From: CBDBIG01 sp965205845 [NCBI: bacterium]
Lineage (GTDB): Bacteria; SAR324
Direction: 5' to 3'
Assembly (NCBI GenBank): GCA_965205845.1
Contig: CBDBIG010000005.1
Coordinates: 124,001 to 188,000, forward strand
Length of the DNA stretch: 64,000 nt
Positions 59,523 to 64,000 of this stretch are shown one piece after another. The notes below the pieces were generated by a model that was given only the letters and a program-made list of their open reading frames with translations, was not told the DNA's origin and made no database searches. How positions within the stretch are numbered: position 1 is the first letter of the stretch; the number at the start of each line of letters is the position of its first letter. The position numbers were made by a program, and so were the translations under genes.

Positions 59523-60974
59523 ATGAGCGAAGTGATGGTAAGCATGCCTAGGATTGAGGGCGGGATGTCTTTGCACCAAGATAAAAGCGGTGCCATTCGC
59601 ATAGGGGGTGGGTGGCGCCCTGTTTATGAAAGGCTGATGCACCGCCGCGGCCCTTTAGATGCCGTACAACTCGCCCAACATATTTCTGTCGACTCAGGTT
59701 TAAGCCACGGATTCGCAGCCCTCAAGGCGTTTGAAAATGCAGCGGGTATTTTGCCCACACCCAATGGCCTTGCCTTGCGCGAGGTCCTCCATGCCTGTGC
59801 ATTGATGCATGCGCACATCCGCCATATATACATGCGAGTACTGCCCGACTACCTGCCCCCCAGCGAGGGTTTAAACAACGATTCGATCCGCAAAACAGCC
59901 CACACGCCCGCCTGGCGCAGCCTCAATTTTGCCCACCCTTTTTCCGCTATCGAAAAAACCCAACTTTTTGATTCAATCCACCAGGCTCAACTGGTTTTGC
60001 GCGTGTTGCAGCGCATATTGGCCATGCTTGGAGGGCGTTTTCCCATTGCCATGTGCTTGGTACCCGGAGGGGTGACCACACCACTGACCGCACATTTAAT
60101 GCTCCAAATAGGCACCATGCTCGAGCAGGTGGCAAGGTTTGTTGAATCCCATTTTGAGCCCGACATCCAACTGATCGTTACCCGCTTTCCCGCGTTGTTA
60201 ACCAGCGGGCGGGGAGTCAAAACGTTGTTTAGCGCGGGGAACAAAGTGGGGGAAGCCAATGTCAATCCAGCGTTGTTTAGTTCAGGAATTCTCCGCAATG
60301 GCAAGCTATCTGCCTTACAAGGTACCCCTGAAGAATCGGTGGCACACGCACGCTATCAAATGGCCAAACAAGCGCTGGAAACGGGCGTGCTCACCATGCC
60401 CGATGCAACCAAATTGGGGGCGATTTCCTGGGTTAAATCACCAAGGTGGCAAGGGAAATCTGCCGAAAGCGGGCCCGCAGCACGTTTGGCGGTGGCGTTT
60501 TCAACAGACAAAAATCAAAGCGCGTTCTCTTGGGGACGCGACCTTGTGAAACAGATGAAAAACCCCATTTTTGAGATCAACACCATTGGTGGACGCCTGT
60601 TGGCGATACTGGGCGAAACCATGGTAGTGCTGCGTCACAGCCAAGCACAATTACAAAGCCTTGATCCCGATCGCAAGGTGATGGTTGAAGGTGAAACCTT
60701 TTCCAAGGTTAGCGCTGAAGGGGTGGGTGAGGTAGAATCACCCGCAGGTGCCGTGCGGCATTGGGTGGTATTTGAACGAGGGCGCATCGTTTTTTATGAT
60801 ATCATTTCTGCAAGCACCTGGCATGGGGGGGCCATGGATGAGACAGGGCAACGAAGCCCATTGGAGACCGCACTCAATGAAACCCCACGCAATTTACGCC
60901 TCGACAAAGACGTGCGCCTTTGCTCGCAAATTATTCACTCCTTTGCTTTTAGTATGAGCGATGCCATTCATTGA
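59523..60974 (+). CDS. [NiFe]-hydrogenase large-subunit homologue lacking all Ni ligands
   Basis: 483 residues. MPRIEGGMSL fits the family RIEGH start. The L1 motif RICGVCTGVH aligns with HISVDSGLSH (53-62), both Cys replaced by Ser. The end aligns SAGAVRHWV-like SPAGAVRHWVVFERGRIVFY, STWHGGAMDETGQRSPLETA and IHSFAFSMSDAIH with the family IHSFDPCxxCxxH, with Ser477 and Asp480 in place of Cys. The protein stops at that final His, so no peptide is left for a maturation protease. AAGAGG lies before the ATG. It should dock on the small subunit. Confidence 0.87.
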   Translation: MSEVMVSMPRIEGGMSLHQDKSGAIRIGGGWRPVYERLMHRRGPLDAVQLAQHISVDSGLSHGFAALKAFENAAGILPTPNGLALREVLHACALMHAHIRHIYMRVLPDYLPPSEGLNNDSIRKTAHTPAWRSLNFAHPFSAIEKTQLFDSIHQAQLVLRVLQRILAMLGGRFPIAMCLVPGGVTTPLTAHLMLQIGTMLEQVARFVESHFEPDIQLIVTRFPALLTSGRGVKTLFSAGNKVGEANVNPALFSSGILRNGKLSALQGTPEESVAHARYQMAKQALETGVLTMPDATKLGAISWVKSPRWQGKSAESGPAARLAVAFSTDKNQSAFSWGRDLVKQMKNPIFEINTIGGRLLAILGETMVVLRHSQAQLQSLDPDRKVMVEGETFSKVSAEGVGEVESPAGAVRHWVVFERGRIVFYDIISASTWHGGAMDETGQRSPLETALNETPRNLRLDKDVRLCSQIIHSFAFSMSDAIH

Positions 60975-61539
60975 TCGAGACCTGTTTTGGGCCTATGGGG
61001 TGTTGCGCGCTTTGTGGCACCTTGAAACCAAGGTACGCCGGTTGCTGCTGCGCATTGAACCCACCTTGCCTGTGTTGGCCATGCTAAGTGGCGAAGCACT
61101 GTACTGGCAAACGGCTTTGCAGGCTGCATGGGATAGGCGTTTGCTGATTGCATTGCACTGCATGGTTGGCTTGGTGCTTAGCATGGTGGTATTTTTTCGC
61201 CTTATACGGCCTTTTTTGCGCTTTGGGCGTGCCGTGTTACACGGCGGTTTAAGCGAAGCCAAGCAACACCTGCATCGGGCATGGTGCAACCCCAGGCGTG
61301 GTGTGCGCTGGTTGCGGCTCAGTTATGGGTTGTTGTTGCTTTTGTTGTTGTTGTCGGGCTGGGAACTATTTTTTCAACACCGAGGGGTAGCACCCAGCCT
61401 CATGCAAAACTGGGGTGTGTGGCCCACCCTTTTGCACCTTGGTTTGCGTGTTTGGCTATATGTTTTGTGGTGCTGGCTGGTATGGGGGCAATTTAAACAA
61501 TGGTGGTGGCGTACCAAAGCGGCCATGCAAAAACCCTAA
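60961..61539 (+). CDS. HyaC-like cytochrome b subunit of the hydrogenase-like complex
   Basis: 192 residues, about four hydrophobic segments (for example LIALHCMVGLVLSMVVFFRL, LSYGLLLLLLLLSGWELFFQ, LLHLGLRVWLYVLWCWLVWG). His residues near the membrane (ALHC, LLHLG) may bind haem, though the full set of the HyaC/cytochrome b561 family is not obvious. It overlaps the large-subunit gene by 14 bp, as hydrogenase cytochromes do. It would pass electrons between the distal Fe-S cluster and quinone. Confidence 0.65.
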   Translation: MPFIDRDLFWAYGVLRALWHLETKVRRLLLRIEPTLPVLAMLSGEALYWQTALQAAWDRRLLIALHCMVGLVLSMVVFFRLIRPFLRFGRAVLHGGLSEAKQHLHRAWCNPRRGVRWLRLSYGLLLLLLLLSGWELFFQHRGVAPSLMQNWGVWPTLLHLGLRVWLYVLWCWLVWGQFKQWWWRTKAAMQKP

Positions 61540-61650
61540 TTGCGTATGCGCTTTTGTGCTGCATAGGTGGCACTATCATGGGGTGATGCATTGGGTGGCG
61601 TCGGCATCCAAAACCCCCACCAGCGATTTTTGCTCGCACATGCAAGCACA

Positions 61651-61682
61651 AAAAACCTACAGGCGTCCATTTTGCCTGTAGC
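61651..61682 (-). terminator. Rho-independent terminator of sucD
   Basis: On the reverse strand CTACAGGC and GCCTGTAG form a perfect 8-bp stem around a 9-nt loop, followed by GGTTTTTT. It lies 18 bp past the sucD stop. It also separates sucD from the convergent hydrogenase-like operon. Confidence 0.82.
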
Positions 61683-61699
61683 AGATTTTGACGGTTTTT

Positions 61700-62596
61700 T
61701 TAAAGGGCTGCATACTTGCTTTTGTCGATAGCCCTTGCCATGGAGGCACCAATCTGTGCGGGCGTTTCGGCAATTTCAACCCCCGCATGGCGCAGGGCTG
61801 CAATTTTTTCGGCTGCTCCACCCGAACCCCCCGAAATAATAGCCCCTGCGTGGCCCATACGGCGTCCAGGAGGGGCGGCGGCACCTGCAATAAAACCCGC
61901 CATGGGCTTGGTAACATGCTGTTTTGCGTATTTTGCAGCTTGCTCCTCCGCCGCCCCGCCAATCTCACCAATCAGGAGAATGCTGGTGGTATCGGGATCT
62001 TCTTGAAACAGTTGCAGACAATCGATAAAATTGGTGCCATTAACGGGGTCCCCACCAATCCCAATACAGGTTGACTGTCCCAACCCGCGTTGGGTAAGTT
62101 GCCACACAGCCTCGTAGGTTAGGGTTCCCGAGCGTGAAACCAAACCCACCCCACCCATTTTATGAATATAGCCGGGCATAATTCCCACCTTGGCCTGCCC
62201 TGGGGTCATCACCCCCGGACAATTGGGGCCAATCAGCCTTGCGCCGCGGGCTTTTACATAGGGTACGGCTTTCACCATATCGAGTACGGGCACGCCTTCA
62301 GTAATACAAATAATAAGTTCAATCCCTGCATCGGCGGCTTCCATCACGGCATCGGCGGCAAAGGGGGGGGGCACAAAAATAAGCGATACATTGGCATTGG
62401 TTTGCGCCACGGCTTCATCCACCCGATTAAATACAGGCAATTTGCCTTCAAATACCTGCCCTCCTTTACCAGGGGTCACCCCTGCCACAACATTGGTGGG
62501 TTCGTAGGCCATGCACTCGCGGGCATGTAGCGAGCCTTGTGCCCCCGTAATGCCTTGCACAATAATACGCGAATCCTTGGTGACCAATACGGCCAT
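61700..62596 (-). CDS. sucD: SucD, succinyl-CoA ligase alpha subunit
   Basis: 298 residues. [70 protein letters not shown] and [20 protein letters not shown] with the phosphorylated His (GHAGA) are all typical. It makes succinate and ATP or GTP from succinyl-CoA in the TCA cycle. Complete, with sucC upstream after an unusually long spacer. Confidence 0.97.
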   Translation of the reverse strand: MAVLVTKDSRIIVQGITGAQGSLHARECMAYEPTNVVAGVTPGKGGQVFEGKLPVFNRVDEAVAQTNANVSLIFVPPPFAADAVMEAADAGIELIICITEGVPVLDMVKAVPYVKARGARLIGPNCPGVMTPGQAKVGIMPGYIHKMGGVGLVSRSGTLTYEAVWQLTQRGLGQSTCIGIGGDPVNGTNFIDCLQLFQEDPDTTSILLIGEIGGAAEEQAAKYAKQHVTKPMAGFIAGAAAPPGRRMGHAGAIISGGSGGAAEKIAALRHAGVEIAETPAQIGASMARAIDKSKYAAL

Positions 62597-63114
62597 GGTA
62601 AGTACTTCCTTTTGTAAAAAAACCTATAACGCCGTTTGCTAAGAGTCGAAGGTGATTGGGTGAAGGTGTGGATCTCTAATTGAAGATGGGTTGATTATTT
62701 TTTTGTGAGTTCATCTAAGCGCACAGGCAGAGCAAAAGAGAACCACAGCATGTGCCATGGCTAAGGTTGCGACCTTTGGACTAAACACGCACAGTTCTAA
62801 ACCAGCCCTTTTTTGCCTGGACCCCCTTTGCTTTTTGCCTGGACCCCCCTTGCTTTTTGCCTGGACCCCCTTTGCTTTTTGCCTGGACCCCCCTTGCTTT
62901 TTGCCTGGACCCCCTTTGCTTTTTGCCTGGACCCCCTTTGCTTTTTGCCTGGACCCCCTTTGCTTTTTGCCTGGACCCCCTTTGCTTTTTGCCTGGACCC
63001 CCTTTGCTTTTTGCCTGGACCCCCTTTGCTTTTTGCCTGGACCCCCTTTGCTTTTTGCCTGGACCCCCTTTGCTTTTTGCCTGCACCCCCTTTGTGGGTT
63101 TTTTTAAACAGCGT
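62597..63114. repeat. sucC-sucD spacer with thirteen-copy 22-bp array
   Basis: Units start at 62815 and recur every 22 bp to about 63094. Each contains GCCTGGACCCCCTTTGC; copies 2 and 4 have CCCCCC with one T fewer. The last has GCCTGCACC. sucC and sucD are adjacent in most bacteria, so the 518-bp spacer is unusual. All three frames of each strand stay open through it (for example a Lys/Gln/Gly-rich peptide on the reverse strand), but I consider none a gene. Confidence 0.93.
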
Positions 63115-64000
63115 TTAGGCCAACACGCTCGCCGCTTGAATGCATTTGATGGCTGCTGCCTCGAGGCTTTCAGCCATTTGCAAGCGCCCCCCTAAGCCCG
63201 CACTTCCAATCACCTCACGCGCCTCATTAGAAGCAGCACCTTCCAAACGGACCACCACGGGTACGTTTAAACCCACCGAGCGAAAAGCAGCCACCACCCC
63301 GCGGGCCACGATATCACAACGCACAATGCCGCCAAAAATATTGATTAAAATGCAACGGACATTCGGGTTATGGGTAATGATGCGAAAGGCGGTTTCAACA
63401 CGCTGTTGATTAGCCCCACCTCCCACATCCAAAAAGTTGGCGGGTTCGCCCCCATGGGCTTTAATAATATCCATGGTGCCCATGGCAAGGCCTGCACCGT
63501 TTACCATGCATCCAATATTCCCATCCAAACTAACGTAGCTTAGGTCGGCATCGGCGGCTTGAATTTCCAGCGGGTTTTCTTCGTCTTTGTCGCGGAGTTC
63601 CGCGTATTCAGGATGACGAAATACGGCGTTGTCATCTAAACTCACCTTGGCATCCAAGGCAAGCACGCGCCCTTCTGCGGTAATGGCAAGGGGGTTTACC
63701 TCCAGCATCGAGCAGTCCAACGCACAAAAAGCGCGATAGGCATTTAAAATAAACTGCTGCAGCTGACGGACCACTTTGCCATCAAAACCTACCCCTAATT
63801 TTTGGGCTAATCGGGCCGCTTGAAAAGGGAGCATGCCCAAGTGTGGCTCCGCAGATTCCTGAAAAATAGCCGAAGGATTGGTTTTGGCGACTGCTTCAAT
63901 TTCCATCCCCCCTTCAAGGGAGGCCAACACGGACACCCGCTGGGTGCCGCGGTCGATCAGGAGCGAAAAATAGAGTTCTTTGGCAAGGTCAAGCCCTTCT
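63115..64000 (-). CDS. sucC: SucC, succinyl-CoA ligase beta subunit (5' end outside window)
   Basis: Reverse frame open from 63999 to the stop at 63115 (294 residues; the family is about 388). ELYFSLLIDRGTQRVSVLAS, EGGMEIEAVA, LEVNPLAITAEGRVLALDAK, LDGNIGCMVNGAGLAMGTMD and ANFLDVGGGANQQRV are standard. The ATP-grasp N-terminal half lies beyond base 64000. Partner of sucD. Confidence 0.96.
   Translation of the reverse strand, partial: EGLDLAKELYFSLLIDRGTQRVSVLASLEGGMEIEAVAKTNPSAIFQESAEPHLGMLPFQAARLAQKLGVGFDGKVVRQLQQFILNAYRAFCALDCSMLEVNPLAITAEGRVLALDAKVSLDDNAVFRHPEYAELRDKDEENPLEIQAADADLSYVSLDGNIGCMVNGAGLAMGTMDIIKAHGGEPANFLDVGGGANQQRVETAFRIITHNPNVRCILINIFGGIVRCDIVARGVVAAFRSVGLNVPVVVRLEGAASNEAREVIGSAGLGGRLQMAESLEAAAIKCIQAASVLA

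Noticed and set aside
59523-60974. Calling the operon a functional uptake [NiFe]-hydrogenase.
   Set aside because: The motifs that hold Ni and the proximal cluster are absent in both subunits, and the cleavable C-terminal peptide is missing. H2 oxidation is not expected.
62757-63195. Open frames across the 22-bp array in the sucC-sucD spacer.
   Set aside because: Same reason: a stop-free repeat unit. Peptides such as PLCFLPGPPLLFAW have no start signals or family resemblance.
1-64000. tRNA, rRNA, riboswitch.
   Set aside because: I looked for cloverleaf-like TTCRANYC stretches next to CCA ends, rRNA segments and known riboswitch cores in the gaps and saw none. A covariance-model scan would be needed to exclude them.

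Overview
The window carries ordinary housekeeping genes of a bacterium of the Pseudomonadota type: RpoD sigma factor, NuoH/NuoI, SucC/SucD, homoserine dehydrogenase, PyrF, NadD, ComF, YggS/YggT and the molybdopterin genes moaC, moaD and moaE. I cannot fix the class from sequence alone. An early-branching or poorly sampled proteobacterium would fit, because many proteins are recognisable but divergent. Protein-coding regions are moderately GC-rich. A striking trait is the number of perfect short tandem arrays (units of 11, 22, 24, 24, 49, 87 and 283 bp). They lie inside or beside both phage and housekeeping genes.

Layout. 1-2.4 kb: YchF-type GTPase (partial), a nitronate monooxygenase family protein, moaC. 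2.4-3.1 kb: reverse-strand remnants of Mu-type portal and tail sheath genes. 3.3-39.9 kb: two degraded transposable or temperate phage elements placed tail to tail inside an outer inverted repeat of about 0.5 kb (3334-3863 and 39411-39911). The left element is Mu-like. It has an S24-type repressor, Ner, a frameshifted MuA joined by deletion to a MuF head protein that carries a kinase-like and an ADP-ribosyltransferase domain, then gpI/gp36 remnants and a nearly complete tail module (gpG, gp37, gp38, sheath, tube, chaperone, tape measure, gpN, gpP, gp45, gp46, broken gp47). The right element lies on the other strand and is a Mu/P2-like mosaic. It has terminase-P and portal-Q remnants, Ogr, a replication-type protein and a full contractile tail module (sheath, tube, frameshifting chaperone, tape measure, baseplate, fibre, hub, spike). 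Neither element retains a major capsid gene. A second inverted repeat of 691 bp (19334-20024 and 24574-25264) carries the tail-fibre 3' end and a fibre-assembly-like gene.

40.2-51.3 kb, all reverse strand: moaE, moaD, rpoD, hom, yggT, yggS, two exported proteins, nuoI, nuoH and pyrF. moaE, moaD and pyrF have tandem repeats at their ends. 51.3-52.3 kb is a phage-remnant region. 52.3-58.1 kb: a PilZ protein (reverse), then nadD, comF, a RimJ-like acetyltransferase, a DNA adenine methyltransferase and a broken restriction endonuclease.

58.3-61.5 kb holds the most unusual system. It is a three-gene operon clearly descended from a membrane-bound [NiFe]-hydrogenase (Tat-exported small subunit, large subunit, b-type cytochrome). 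All four nickel-ligand cysteines and all four proximal-cluster cysteines are replaced, while the medial and distal Fe-S ligands are intact. The large subunit ends exactly at the residue where mature hydrogenases end. This looks like a metal-site-free, repurposed electron-transfer complex. 61.7-64 kb: sucD and partial sucC, separated by a 22-bp tandem array.
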